Shown: piece after piece, positions 25,045 through 33,928 of the stretch
How positions within the stretch are numbered: position 1 is the stretch's first letter
How the letters are laid out: each line of letters starts with the position of its first letter
Notes under the pieces: model-generated
Seen by the model: only the letters and a program-made list of their open reading frames with translations
Told to the model about the DNA's origin: nothing
Databases searched by the model: none
Made by a program: the position numbers and the translations under genes
Assembly: GCA_020636105.1 (NCBI GenBank)
Contig: JACJYL010000001.1
Location: 310,001-374,000, forward strand
Origin: Lewinellaceae bacterium
GTDB taxonomy: Bacteria; Bacteroidota; Bacteroidia; Chitinophagales; Saprospiraceae
Length of the DNA stretch: 64,000 nucleotides
Direction of reading: 5' to 3'

Positions 25045-26315
25045 ACCACCTCTACCAGGAATTTATTTTTCTTCCCGTTTTCTACCATAAGAAATCGTCC
25101 GTGCAGCAATTGAGATGCAGGCACTTCTTCCTCATGGTTGGTGATTTTCTCCTTGTTCACTGAAATGGCATTGCCCTGGATGGCCCGGCGTGCATCGCCA
25201 TTGGAACTTACCACGGACGTCAGTCCGGCTAAGAGGTTTACGATATTTACACCCTTATTGAATTCATCTTTGGCAATCTGAAACCGGGGAATTTCCTGTC
25301 CCACTGTTTCCAGTTCAGCAGGAGTAAGGCTGGTTAAAAATGCCTGGTCAGCATTTTTATTAAACAGGAGTTCCGTAACTTTCAAAACCGATTCATAATC
25401 CTCCCTGGAATGAATGCGTACCGTCAGTTCTTCCGCCAAAATGCGTTTCAGTGTCTGAGGATCATTGGCGTACTCGGCTTCCATTCCTTCAATTTCTTCG
25501 CGTGATTTGAGACTGAAATAGCGGAAAAACTTTGGCAGGTCGGCGTCGTCTGCATTAATCCAGAACTGGTAGAACTGGTAAGGAGAAGTCAATTTGGGGT
25601 CGAGCCACAGGTTGCCCTGCTCGGATTTTCCAAATTTTTTCCCGTCGGCCTTGGTCAGCAGTGGGGTAGTGGCGGCATAAGCTTTTTCCTGTAGATTACG
25701 GCGTATAAATTCCGTACCGGAAGTGATGTTACCCCATTGATCCGATCCTCCCATTTGTACTTTACATCCGTATTCTTTGTAAAGGCACTGAAAATCGTAG
25801 GCCTGGAGCAGTTGGTAGCTGAATTCCGTAAAAGACAAACCCGTTTCGAGCCGGTTTTTGACAGAATCCTTTGACATCATATAGTTTACCGTCAGGGTTT
25901 TGCCTACATCGCGCAGGAAATCCAGTACGTTCATATTTTTGTAAAAATCAAGGTTGTTGACGATCTCAGCCTTGTTTTCTCCTTTTTCAAATTCCAGGAA
26001 TTTATACACCTGTTTTTTTTGAAATTCGAGGTTTCCATCGAGTTCGTCGTATGACTTGAGTTGTCTTTCCTCATCTTTTCCGGAGGGATCCCCAATCCTT
26101 CCAGTAGCCCCACCCATCAAAACAATGGGTTTGTGGCCTGACAGCTGAAAAAATTTAAGCAACATGATTTGCACATAATTCCCAATCGTCATAGAAGGGG
26201 CTGTAGGATCGAAACCTATATAACCAGTCATCATGCCTTCATTGAGTGCTTCCTTTGTACCGGGAGTGGCATCGTGCAACATACCTCTCCATTCCAATTC
26301 TTCGATAAAATTCAT
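25041..26315 (-). CDS. tyrS: Tyrosyl-tRNA synthetase
   Basis: The enzyme charges tRNA-Tyr. The 424-residue protein has the class I Rossmann core, tyrosine-binding residues (GFDPTAPS, then YQLLQAYDF and GGSDQWGN), the KFGKS form of the KMSKS loop and a C-terminal S4 RNA-binding domain (AIQGNAISVNKEKI). The HIGH motif reads TIGN (residues 43-46), so its first His is Thr. A TACATTTG promoter box lies about 20 bases upstream. Confidence 0.96.
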   Translation of the reverse strand: MNFIEELEWRGMLHDATPGTKEALNEGMMTGYIGFDPTAPSMTIGNYVQIMLLKFFQLSGHKPIVLMGGATGRIGDPSGKDEERQLKSYDELDGNLEFQKKQVYKFLEFEKGENKAEIVNNLDFYKNMNVLDFLRDVGKTLTVNYMMSKDSVKNRLETGLSFTEFSYQLLQAYDFQCLYKEYGCKVQMGGSDQWGNITSGTEFIRRNLQEKAYAATTPLLTKADGKKFGKSEQGNLWLDPKLTSPYQFYQFWINADDADLPKFFRYFSLKSREEIEGMEAEYANDPQTLKRILAEELTVRIHSREDYESVLKVTELLFNKNADQAFLTSLTPAELETVGQEIPRFQIAKDEFNKGVNIVNLLAGLTSVVSSNGDARRAIQGNAISVNKEKITNHEEEVPASQLLHGRFLMVENGKKNKFLVEVV

Positions 26316-26335
26316 GTTTTTAAATTTTTGAACCG

Positions 26336-26343
26336 CAAATGTA
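26336..26343 (-). promoter_or_regulatory. Bacteroidota -7 promoter box for tyrS
   Basis: On the minus strand this reads TACATTTG, an exact TAnnTTTG match, 21 bases before the tyrS ATG. The leader would be very short. Confidence 0.5.
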
Positions 26344-26397
26344 TGGGAATTTAATTTTTAAAGCTAAAAGTACCCGGCAAAATTAAAGTTTTGCCCT

Positions 26398-26436
26398 TAA
26401 AAAAACAGGCGAATGAGTGTAAACTCATCCGCCTGC
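26398..26436 (-). terminator. Rho-independent terminator after the desaturase gene
   Basis: CAGGCG-ATGAGT pairs with ACTCAT-CGCCTG around a GTAA loop, a 12-bp stem with one mismatch. On the minus strand it runs straight into seven T residues, 25 bases past the desaturase stop. Confidence 0.9.
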
Positions 26437-26460
26437 CGTATTTTTTATGACTTAGTTTTT

Positions 26461-27591
26461 TTAGTCGATCCTGAGTGATCCGCGCCAGCCCAGATCTGCT
26501 GTGGCGCCAAGTTGTTTCAGCATCCTGGCGTGGCTGATTAATGCCGAGCGGAATGTCTTTTCAGAATTATAGGGCAAGCCATATTCCAGGGCTGTTTTTT
26601 CTATGATCTTATTGATTTTGGAATAGTGTATATGGCAGACATGGGGGAACAAATGATGCTCTATCTGGTAATTCAATCCGCCGATAAACCACGAGAGAAT
26701 CTTATTATTCGGGGCAAAATTGGTGGTCGTGTACATCTGGTGTACCGCCCAGTTGTTTTCAATAATGCCGTTTTCGTTGGGTAATGGAAATTCTGAGGTC
26801 GGCATGACGTGTGCCGGCTGGAAAACACTGGCCAAAATGAGTCCTGCCACAAAATGCATGCTAAAAAAGAAGGCCAGGGTCAGCCACCATGAAAAAGGTA
26901 ACATGATCATGGGAAGGACGAGAAACATGCCAAGGTAAACTACTTTTGCGAGTAAAACTTTCACGAACAGGGTCGAAAATTGAGTCTTTTCAAATTGATT
27001 CAGTAAGCCTTTTATACGATACCGCTTCAATTGTTTGAAATCTTTGGTCGTTGACCACATGATCGTCATTAAGCCGTAAAAAAACCAGGCATATAAATAC
27101 TGGAACTTATGGATCTTGTGGTGTTTTTGGTGAGGGGAGAAACGGAGAATACTTACCGTTTTTATGTCTTCATCAAGTCCTTCAACATTAGTGTAGGTGT
27201 GGTGAAGGACATTGTGTTGTATTTTCCAATTGAGCGCATTGCCTCCAAGGAGGTTGATGATCAATCCGAGGTATTTGTTGACGGTTTTGTTTTTTGAATA
27301 GGAATTGTGGTTGGCATCATGCATGACAGAGAATCCAACTCCTGCCATACCCACTCCCATGACAAGGTACAAGGCAAAAATGATCCAGGCATTGGTAATC
27401 AACCCGCTTAGGATGAGAAAATACGGAGCCAGGTAGATTAAGACCATTGCAACAGTCTTGATATACATCTGGGTATTGCCGTATCGGGAAATATTATTCT
27501 CATTGAAATACGCCCTGACTCTCTCCTTGGCTGTATTGATAAAATCAGAGGAAAATTCCTTTGAATATTTTACTTTTTTTGATTGCTGCAT
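26461..27591 (-). CDS. Membrane fatty acid desaturase (acyl-CoA/lipid, DesA/linoleoyl-CoA type)
   Basis: A 376-residue di-iron membrane desaturase. The three His boxes are present: HDANH (about residue 90), HNVLHH (about 125) and QIEHHLFPHVCHIHY near residue 310. Four or more hydrophobic helices flank them (for example MVLIYLAPYFLILSGLI and MLPFSWWLTLAFFFSMHFV). There is no fused cytochrome b5 domain. It introduces double bonds into acyl chains, probably to tune membrane fluidity. It is divergent from a LolC/E-type permease gene. Confidence 0.93.
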   Translation of the reverse strand: MQQSKKVKYSKEFSSDFINTAKERVRAYFNENNISRYGNTQMYIKTVAMVLIYLAPYFLILSGLITNAWIIFALYLVMGVGMAGVGFSVMHDANHNSYSKNKTVNKYLGLIINLLGGNALNWKIQHNVLHHTYTNVEGLDEDIKTVSILRFSPHQKHHKIHKFQYLYAWFFYGLMTIMWSTTKDFKQLKRYRIKGLLNQFEKTQFSTLFVKVLLAKVVYLGMFLVLPMIMLPFSWWLTLAFFFSMHFVAGLILASVFQPAHVMPTSEFPLPNENGIIENNWAVHQMYTTTNFAPNNKILSWFIGGLNYQIEHHLFPHVCHIHYSKINKIIEKTALEYGLPYNSEKTFRSALISHARMLKQLGATADLGWRGSLRID

Positions 27592-27734
27592 AGTAGCTTT
27601 TGTTTGTTATGGGTGTGAAAATAGGCTAATTATTAAAAAAAGAATGACTTTACTTCTTTTTTCTTTTTTCATAATGCTGAAATTTTCACCACCGGACTAT
27701 ATTTAATGCTTGTAAATCAATCGATTATTAACTG

Positions 27735-27762
27735 ATGTGAATCACACCGGCCAATAGATTGG
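27735..27762. promoter_or_regulatory. Two adjacent palindromes between the desaturase and LolC/E-like genes
   Basis: TGTGAATCACA (27735-27745) and GCCAATAGATTGGC (27749-27762) are two inverted repeats three bases apart, in the 305-base divergent gap 27592-27896. They look like operator sites for one or both flanking genes. Nothing else was recognised in the gap. Confidence 0.4.
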
Positions 27763-27896
27763 CAAGGTTAAAAAATTTAGGGAAAGGATATTTATTGTGG
27801 TCAGGATGAAAACTTAAACAACTAAGTTTGCGAATTGTTTATCATTCTCTTTTTCTTTGTTGGAATTTCCTACTTTTACGATCTTAAAGAATTTTT

Positions 27897-29192
27897 ATGA
27901 ATTTTGCTTATTTTATCACAAGGAAGGTCGCACGTTTCGGGCAACAATCTTTTTCAAGGCTGATTATCAGGTTTGCGGTGATCACGGTTGCGCTCAGCGT
28001 AACCGTGATGATTGCTTCCACTGCTTTGATCGCAGGGTTTAAAAAAGAAATAAGCAGTAAAATATTCGGATTCTGGGGACATATTCACATTTCAGATTCG
28101 GGAGTGAGTCGTTCCATTCTTGAAGCCAAACCAATCAGTAAATACCAGGATTTTTACCCTTCAATGGATACGATAAGGCAGGTTTCTTATTTTGATTACG
28201 AAGAATGGAGAGGTAAGGAAATAACCGTGGAGAAGAAGAGCAGGGAAGGCATCAGGCATGTCCAGGTTTTTGCCGTTAAACCGGGGATCATACAGGCGAA
28301 TGAAGAAATCGAGGGCATTATCCTGAAGGGAGTGGATCAGGATTTTGACTGGAAGTTTATTCTAAGTTATATCAAAGAGGGCACGGTTTTGAATCTGCAG
28401 GATTCGGTTATGTCGAATGAAATACTGATATCAAGGCAAACGGCAAACAGGCTAAAAGTTGGCGTTGGGGATAAATTTACCATTCATTTCCCTGAAAAAA
28501 ATGAGCAAAGGAAACGACGCTTTACCATTTGCGGAATTTACAAAACAGGGCTTGAGGAATACGACCAGAAATTTGCACTGGTGGATATCAGGCAGGTGCA
28601 GCAATTGTCTGATTGGAAGGAAGATGAGATCAGCGGATTTGAAGTTTTTCTGGATGATATTGAAGACCTGGACGTTATTACCAATTATGTTTATTACGAT
28701 ATATTGCCACCCACTTTGTATGCCGAAAAAATAAGTGAAAAATTCAGCGAGGTTTTTGATTGGCTCGACCTCCAGGATATCAACGAAGTGGTTATTATCG
28801 CTCTCATGCTTGTGGTGGCGATAATTAATATGATTACAGCCTTATTGATCCTGATCCTTGAGCGGACCAATATGATCGGGATATTGAAAGCGCTGGGGAG
28901 TACAAACTGGACCGTCAGGAAAATATTTTTGTATTATGCAGGTTATATCGTTTTGGCGGGATTATTTTGGGGTAATCTTCTAGGGCTTGGACTTTGTTTT
29001 TTGCAGGATACTTTTGGGTTTATAAAGTTGTCTGAAGAAAATTATTATCTCAGTGTTGCTCCTGTTGACATCAATTGGCTGGCCGTCCTGTTTCTAAATG
29101 CGGGGACACTGGTGGTAACGGTTCTCGCATTAATTATTCCTTCTTACCTGATTACCCGAATCAGCCCTGTTAAGGCCATTCGGTTTAAGTAA
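27897..29192 (+). CDS. LolC/LolE-type ABC transporter permease (FtsX family)
   Basis: A 431-residue permease with an N-terminal membrane helix (LIIRFAVITVALSVTVMIASTAL), a large periplasmic domain and three C-terminal helices including LVVAIINMITALLILILERT and the ILKALGSTNWTVRKIFL coupling stretch. This is the LolC/E layout, which extracts outer-membrane lipoproteins in Proteobacteria. The ATPase partner is not adjacent. A distant relative with a different cargo is possible. Confidence 0.88.
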   Translation: MNFAYFITRKVARFGQQSFSRLIIRFAVITVALSVTVMIASTALIAGFKKEISSKIFGFWGHIHISDSGVSRSILEAKPISKYQDFYPSMDTIRQVSYFDYEEWRGKEITVEKKSREGIRHVQVFAVKPGIIQANEEIEGIILKGVDQDFDWKFILSYIKEGTVLNLQDSVMSNEILISRQTANRLKVGVGDKFTIHFPEKNEQRKRRFTICGIYKTGLEEYDQKFALVDIRQVQQLSDWKEDEISGFEVFLDDIEDLDVITNYVYYDILPPTLYAEKISEKFSEVFDWLDLQDINEVVIIALMLVVAIINMITALLILILERTNMIGILKALGSTNWTVRKIFLYYAGYIVLAGLFWGNLLGLGLCFLQDTFGFIKLSEENYYLSVAPVDINWLAVLFLNAGTLVVTVLALIIPSYLITRISPVKAIRFK

Positions 29193-29379
29193 GTACAGGT
29201 ATTTTATTTTGAATGCCCTGTTAATCGAAAAAGGATTTGGGTATTGCGCCGGCAAGTTGTAAGTTTGTAGGGATTTTGTTTTGAGTATTTATAAAATCCA
29301 GCCAATATCGTTTCGCAAAGGAGCTATTCACGGTAGATCAGGCCAAATAGTTGAAAGCTTAATACTGAATTTACAGATT

Positions 29380-30327
29380 ATGATTCGCTATTATATAAAA
29401 GAGGATGGAAGATTAAAAGAACTGGAAACTCCAGAAGTTTCCTGCTGGATAAATATTAGTCCGCCTTTTACTCAGGAAGAGCTCGAAAATGTGGCCATTC
29501 AATTTGAGGTTCCATTGGATTTCCTTACTGACTCGCTGGATATTGACGAGCGGTCCCGCTATGAACGTGAAGATGAGACCCGATTGATTCTTTTTAACAC
29601 CCCGATTCTCAATGAACTGGAGGGCGAAAATGAATCCATTTATACCACCGTTCCTATAGGCATTATTTTCACCATTGATCACTTGATTACCATATCGGCC
29701 CACCAGAGTCCTGTTTTGCAACGATTCCTGGATGGACGAGTCAAACATTTTGATCCGGAAGATGAGGCACTTTTCGCTCTTCAGATCATGGAACAAAACG
29801 TTTATCGTTTTTTGACTTGCCTGAAAAAATTAAATCTCAAACGGAACCTCATCGAGAATGAATTATCCGATTCAAGCAGGAACAAGGAATTAAAACAATT
29901 GCTTAGCATAGAAAAGAGTTTGGTGTATTTCGTTAATTCCCTGAGTTCAAACGAACTGCTGAAGCTAAAAATGAAACGAACTGATTTTCTCAACATCAGG
30001 GAAGACGAGGAAAAAGCTGATCTTTTTGAAGACATCATTGTTGACAACAGCCAGGCCCTCGAAATGTCTAACGTTTATACTAATATTTTGCATGGAACCA
30101 TGGAAGCTTATGGGTCCATTATTTCCAATAATTTGAACATTACCATCAGGAGATTAACCACGATCACCATTATTTTGATGGTTCCAACCCTTTTGGCGAG
30201 TTTTTACGGAATGAACGTTCCTTTGCCGAATGAAAAAGATCCCAATATGCTGCTGTATATTCTCATCGGATCCATTTTAGTCAGTGCACTCCTTGCCTGG
30301 TATTTCCAGCGGAAACGACTTTTTTAA
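29380..30327 (+). CDS. corA: CorA-family magnesium/metal transporter
   Basis: The protein ends with two membrane helices, with the CorA signature YGMN between them (FYGMNVPLP), and has a long cytoplasmic helical funnel before that. The frame is open to 29281, but the ATG at 29380 (MIRYYIKEDGRLKELE) fits family length (315 residues) and removes an atypical extension. The gene lies 187 bases after the LolC/E-like gene and is followed by the candidate origin. Confidence 0.92.
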   Translation: MIRYYIKEDGRLKELETPEVSCWINISPPFTQEELENVAIQFEVPLDFLTDSLDIDERSRYEREDETRLILFNTPILNELEGENESIYTTVPIGIIFTIDHLITISAHQSPVLQRFLDGRVKHFDPEDEALFALQIMEQNVYRFLTCLKKLNLKRNLIENELSDSSRNKELKQLLSIEKSLVYFVNSLSSNELLKLKMKRTDFLNIREDEEKADLFEDIIVDNSQALEMSNVYTNILHGTMEAYGSIISNNLNITIRRLTTITIILMVPTLLASFYGMNVPLPNEKDPNMLLYILIGSILVSALLAWYFQRKRLF

Positions 30328-30385
30328 ATGTCTTCCAATTTCCTTATGTATTTGTTTTTCGGGCTTATTTTTCATTTCTTGAGAG

Positions 30386-30471
30386 TTATCCACATATGTG
30401 GATAAAAAAATGTTAAACTTAAAGACTTCATTTATAAGTACTTGTGTTTTGGGTTCACAAAATGTGGATAA
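30386..30471. other. Candidate chromosomal origin (oriC) with three DnaA boxes
   Basis: TTATCCACA occurs at 30386-30394, and its reverse complement TGTGGATAA at 30397-30405 and again at 30463-30471. All three match the strong E. coli DnaA box exactly, and the first two face each other two bases apart. They lie in the 504-base gap 30328-30831, which is very AT-rich (runs of A and T at 30404-30560) and has no convincing gene. No other TTATCCACA site was noticed in the window, including around dnaA. Proximity of parAB and dnaA supports the call. Confidence 0.7.
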
Positions 30472-30518
30472 CTTTATTAAGATGATTTTTTAATGTTTTT
30501 TATCTTAGTGGTCAAGTT

Positions 30519-30539
30519 ATCTAATAGCTTTTATTAGAT
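30519..30539. other. AT-rich hairpin beside the candidate origin
   Basis: ATCTAATA pairs with TATTAGAT around a five-base loop. It lies 48 bases right of the last DnaA box and 52 bases left of a terminator. It may be part of the origin or of a small transcript. Confidence 0.35.
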
Positions 30540-30590
30540 TCAAACTTACTGATACACAATTAACTGTCTGTTAAGTTTAGGGCAGACAAT

Positions 30591-30624
30591 AAAAGGTAGT
30601 CCATGTAAATGGTCTACCTTTTTT
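30591..30624. terminator. Bidirectional Rho-independent terminator
   Basis: AAAAGGTAG and CCAT pair with ATGG and CTACCTTTT around a GTAA loop, followed by six T residues on the + strand. It is 264 bases past the corA stop and would insulate the candidate origin from the OmpA gene, or end a small RNA read from within the gap. Confidence 0.75.
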
Positions 30625-30831
30625 ACTTATCCTAACAGGAATAACCGTTCCGTAAATGAGCCGAGAATTTTAACACGTATTGCCTACCTTTATTTTTGTT
30701 TCGCCCATTTTCAAAATAGCTGTTGTTTTTTGCAATGGCAAAGTTTTTCATACATACTTTAAAGAACTGCTGCACAATTCAATTCCGGCTGTATTCTGCC
30801 GGTATAATAATGTTATGAAAATTTTGAACAA

Positions 30832-32490
30832 ATGCAGCGTATTTATCTAGTGGTTCTTTCTCTTTTTGTTTTTCAATTGAGGGCCTATGCTCAACCGAAA
30901 TGGGAGCTCAATACCTTCGGGGGATTCTCTAATTATCTGGGGGATTTGGTGGACACTCCCTTTCCTTACGCCAATACAATGATGCCTGCTTTTGGTATTG
31001 GAGTCGGTTTTTTGCCAAAACCATCTTTTGCCTTCGAATTCAATGCATCCATGGTGAACTTTACCGGTGATGATCAAAATATTGGAGGTAAAATTTTTTC
31101 AAGAAGATCCTTTAGCTTTACCTCACGGGCTGTGGAATTGAGCATAAATACCCGGTGGGAACCTTTGGGGGCACAGCGTTATCAGCAATATGGAAATTTT
31201 TCAGGCATGATTTCACCTTATGTTTATGTAGGAGCAGGAATCCTTTTTGTGGATGCTGCCCCGGATTTTAGTCAGTCAAAATCCGATAATTATTTTGAAG
31301 GAATAAATGAGGATATGAAAAATAATGCCCCTACCACAGCATTTGCCATTCCTGTCGGAGGAGGCCTTAGGTTTGATTTTAGAGAAAATTTCGCAATTGA
31401 CCTGAGGCTGGGTGTAAGGGCTGCCTTCACTGATTACCTCGATGGCATAAGCTTTGCCGGAAATCCTGAAGCGAATGATTGGTATATGACAGGAGGACTA
31501 AATTTTGTCTTTAGATTAGGCGATAAGGATACGGATAAGGATGGGATAAAAGACCGGGAAGATTTGTGTCCGCGGGTTGCCGGGGTCATTTCTGCAAAAG
31601 GCTGTCCGGATGCGGATGGTGACGGTTTGGAAGACCTGGAGGATCTTTGTCCTTACAAGGCAGGAGTCATGGAGCTGAACGGATGTCCGGACAGGGATGG
31701 CGATAAAATTCCCGATGCAGAGGACGATTGTCCCGGCATCGCAGGGTCTCCGACTGCCGGGGGTTGTCCTGACCTGGACGGAGACGGTATTCAAGATGCC
31801 TTGGATTGGTGTCCGGGAGAAGCAGGCGGAAAGTTATTAAATGGTTGCCCGGATTGTGACCATGACGGCGTGATCAATTGGTACGATAAATGTCCGGAAG
31901 TACCCGGAAGCCCTCTATATGCAGGATGTCCGCTGGAACTTTATGATCGTGACTATGACGGGTTTGCCAACGATATTGATGAGTGCCCTGATTTGGCGGG
32001 CACAGCTGCAGGGTGTCCCGATGCCGACGCAGACGGTGTGGCTGATTCGCTTGATAAATGTCCGGATGCTCCGGGCGAAACGGGAAGCCTGGGTTGCCCG
32101 GTAATCACAAAAAATGAGTTGACAACTTTGGAAATAGCCACAAAAGCGATTAAATTTGAAACCGGTAGTGCTGTCCTTATCCAGGAATCAATCAGCAACC
32201 TACAGCAAATCATACCTATTTTCATGAAATACCCGAATTATAATATTGAAATTCGGGGACATACGGACGACGTAGGAGAAGAAACGCGTAATCAAAAACT
32301 TTCTGAAAAAAGAGCAGCAGCCTGTTACCAGTTTTTAATGGATAATGGGATTGCTCCCTCCAGGATGAAGTATGTGGGTTTGGGAGAAGCCGAGCCCATT
32401 GCGGACAACCGTTATCTGCAAGGCAGGAAATTAAACAGGCGTGTTGAATTTGTTTTGCATCAATTTTATTCCGGTATCGAAACTCATTGA
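30832..32490 (+). CDS. OmpA-family protein with DUF6089-like barrel and TSP3 repeats
   Basis: The 552-residue protein has a signal peptide (MQRIYLVVLSLFVFQLRAYA), an N-terminal beta-barrel (residues about 22-235) ending in ATFTDYLDG-like and NDWYMTGGLNFVF strands, seven calcium-binding thrombospondin type-3 repeats (DxDxDG...CP units, about 238-425) and a C-terminal OmpA peptidoglycan-binding domain (IKFETGSA, then EIRGHTDDVG and LSEKRAAA). It anchors the outer membrane to the cell wall. The following gene is a barrel-only paralogue three bases downstream. Confidence 0.93.
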   Translation: MQRIYLVVLSLFVFQLRAYAQPKWELNTFGGFSNYLGDLVDTPFPYANTMMPAFGIGVGFLPKPSFAFEFNASMVNFTGDDQNIGGKIFSRRSFSFTSRAVELSINTRWEPLGAQRYQQYGNFSGMISPYVYVGAGILFVDAAPDFSQSKSDNYFEGINEDMKNNAPTTAFAIPVGGGLRFDFRENFAIDLRLGVRAAFTDYLDGISFAGNPEANDWYMTGGLNFVFRLGDKDTDKDGIKDREDLCPRVAGVISAKGCPDADGDGLEDLEDLCPYKAGVMELNGCPDRDGDKIPDAEDDCPGIAGSPTAGGCPDLDGDGIQDALDWCPGEAGGKLLNGCPDCDHDGVINWYDKCPEVPGSPLYAGCPLELYDRDYDGFANDIDECPDLAGTAAGCPDADADGVADSLDKCPDAPGETGSLGCPVITKNELTTLEIATKAIKFETGSAVLIQESISNLQQIIPIFMKYPNYNIEIRGHTDDVGEETRNQKLSEKRAAACYQFLMDNGIAPSRMKYVGLGEAEPIADNRYLQGRKLNRRVEFVLHQFYSGIETH

Positions 32491-32492
32491 CT

Positions 32493-33206
32493 ATGAAAAA
32501 ACCTTACGCTCTTCTTTTGACCTTCTTTTTTACCCTGTCCCTAGAGGCACAATATTCCTGGGAGTTGGGCCTGACTGCAGGACTTGCAAGTTACCAGGGC
32601 GATTTTACCACAACCCCTGTACCCGGATTTAAAAACAGTTCATTTGGTTTGGGGGTCATCGGGAAGTATGTCTTTAATTACAAATGGTCGGTAAGGCCAG
32701 GTGTGTACTTTAGCAGTCTTAAAGGGGATGATTTTTCTTCCGGCGATGCCTGGCGTGAAAATATCAGGCGCGCATCATTTTCAACCGAGCTGACCGAAAT
32801 TTCTTTTATTGCTGAATTTGAGCCTTTTGGTGAGGAACGTTACCTGGGAGGCCGTGGGTTCAGAAAACTGGTCTCTCCTTATTTCTTCGCGGGCATTGGC
32901 CTGGCGATCATTAAACCTGAGCCGGATTTTTCTAAGACCAGTGGTTCTGCCGACTTCCTTATGAAGGTTGGGCTGGACGAAAATGCCGGCAAAATAAAGT
33001 CCCATTTTGTTTTACCTCTTGGAGCGGGAGTGAAATTTGATCTTTCAGAGTGGTGGAATGTAAGTCTTGAAATGGGGGCGAGGGCCACTTTTACGGATTA
33101 CCTGGACGGGCTCTCGGAAGCAGGAAATCCCGATGCAAATGATTGGTACTACTTTACCGGAATTACGGTCTTGCGCCGGCTGGATGGATCAATGAAAATT
33201 AGATAA
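32493..33206 (+). CDS. Outer-membrane beta-barrel protein (DUF6089-like), paralogue of the OmpA barrel
   Basis: The 237-residue product has a signal peptide (MKKPYALLLTFFFTLSLEA) and a barrel clearly related to the N-terminus of the previous gene: GLASYQGDF against FSNYLGDL, SPYFFAGIGLAIIKPEPDFS against SPYVYVGAGILFVDAAPDFS, and FTDYLDGLSEAGNPDANDWY against a near-identical segment. It has no TSP3 or OmpA domain. The ATG at 32493 follows the upstream stop by two bases, so the pair is an operon from tandem duplication. Function unknown. Confidence 0.88.
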   Translation: MKKPYALLLTFFFTLSLEAQYSWELGLTAGLASYQGDFTTTPVPGFKNSSFGLGVIGKYVFNYKWSVRPGVYFSSLKGDDFSSGDAWRENIRRASFSTELTEISFIAEFEPFGEERYLGGRGFRKLVSPYFFAGIGLAIIKPEPDFSKTSGSADFLMKVGLDENAGKIKSHFVLPLGAGVKFDLSEWWNVSLEMGARATFTDYLDGLSEAGNPDANDWYYFTGITVLRRLDGSMKIR

Positions 33207-33229
33207 CTAACTGTTCCTTAAACATTATT

Positions 33230-33925
33230 TTAACCCAAAAGCTGATCAACAACTTTTCTTACTCCGGTGCTGGCCATTTCCGCAATGACATTAAGGTTTT
33301 TTCTCATGCTTAATTCAGCATTGATGGAGGGCTTGGGGTCAACATAATAAATAGGAGCCCGGTATGGGGCATACCCAACAAGACCTGCAGCCGGATAGAC
33401 TTGCATGGAAGTCCCAATAATGATCACATGATGAGCTGTGGTGATTTCCAAAAGTGCTTTTTCCAGCATGGGCACCTCTTCTCCAAACCATACTATGTGC
33501 GGACGAAGTTGGCCCCCTTTTTCGCATTTGTCACCCATCTTCAAATCATCCGGCCAATCGTAAACCAAAGATGAATCCAGCGTGCTTCGAACTTTTGTCA
33601 GCTCTCCATGAAGATGAATGATATTACTGCTTCCACCGCGCTCATGGAGGTTGTCCACGTTTTGGGTAACCACGACGACTTTGTATTTTTGTTCCAGCTC
33701 TTTTAGGGCAAAGTGGGCGGGATTGGGATCCACTTCCTTGAGTTGTTTCCGACGTTGGTTGTAAAAGTCAATCACCAATGCGTTATTTCTGCGCCATCCT
33801 TCAGGAGAAGCTACTTCCATTACATCGTATCCTTCCCAAAGCCCCCCGGCATCTCTGAAGGTTCTTATTCCACTTTCAGCACTTATACCGGCTCCGGTTA
33901 AAACCACTATTTTTTCTTTTGCCAT
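33230..33925 (-). CDS. Sir2-family NAD-dependent deacylase (sirtuin)
   Basis: The 231-residue protein has GAGISAESGIRTFRD, the NAD motif TQNVDNLHERGG, the catalytic His in IIHLHGEL, and RPHIVWFGEEVP. Tyr55 and Arg58 (FYNQRRKQL) match the CobB/SIRT5 residues that favour acidic acyl groups such as succinyl. The zinc ribbon is degenerate: only one Cys (DKCEKGG) remains where four are usual. It is three bases downstream of the NAD(P)HX repair gene, in an NAD-related operon. Confidence 0.93.
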   Translation of the reverse strand: MAKEKIVVLTGAGISAESGIRTFRDAGGLWEGYDVMEVASPEGWRRNNALVIDFYNQRRKQLKEVDPNPAHFALKELEQKYKVVVVTQNVDNLHERGGSSNIIHLHGELTKVRSTLDSSLVYDWPDDLKMGDKCEKGGQLRPHIVWFGEEVPMLEKALLEITTAHHVIIIGTSMQVYPAAGLVGYAPYRAPIYYVDPKPSINAELSMRKNLNVIAEMASTGVRKVVDQLLG

Positions 33926-33928
33926 GCT

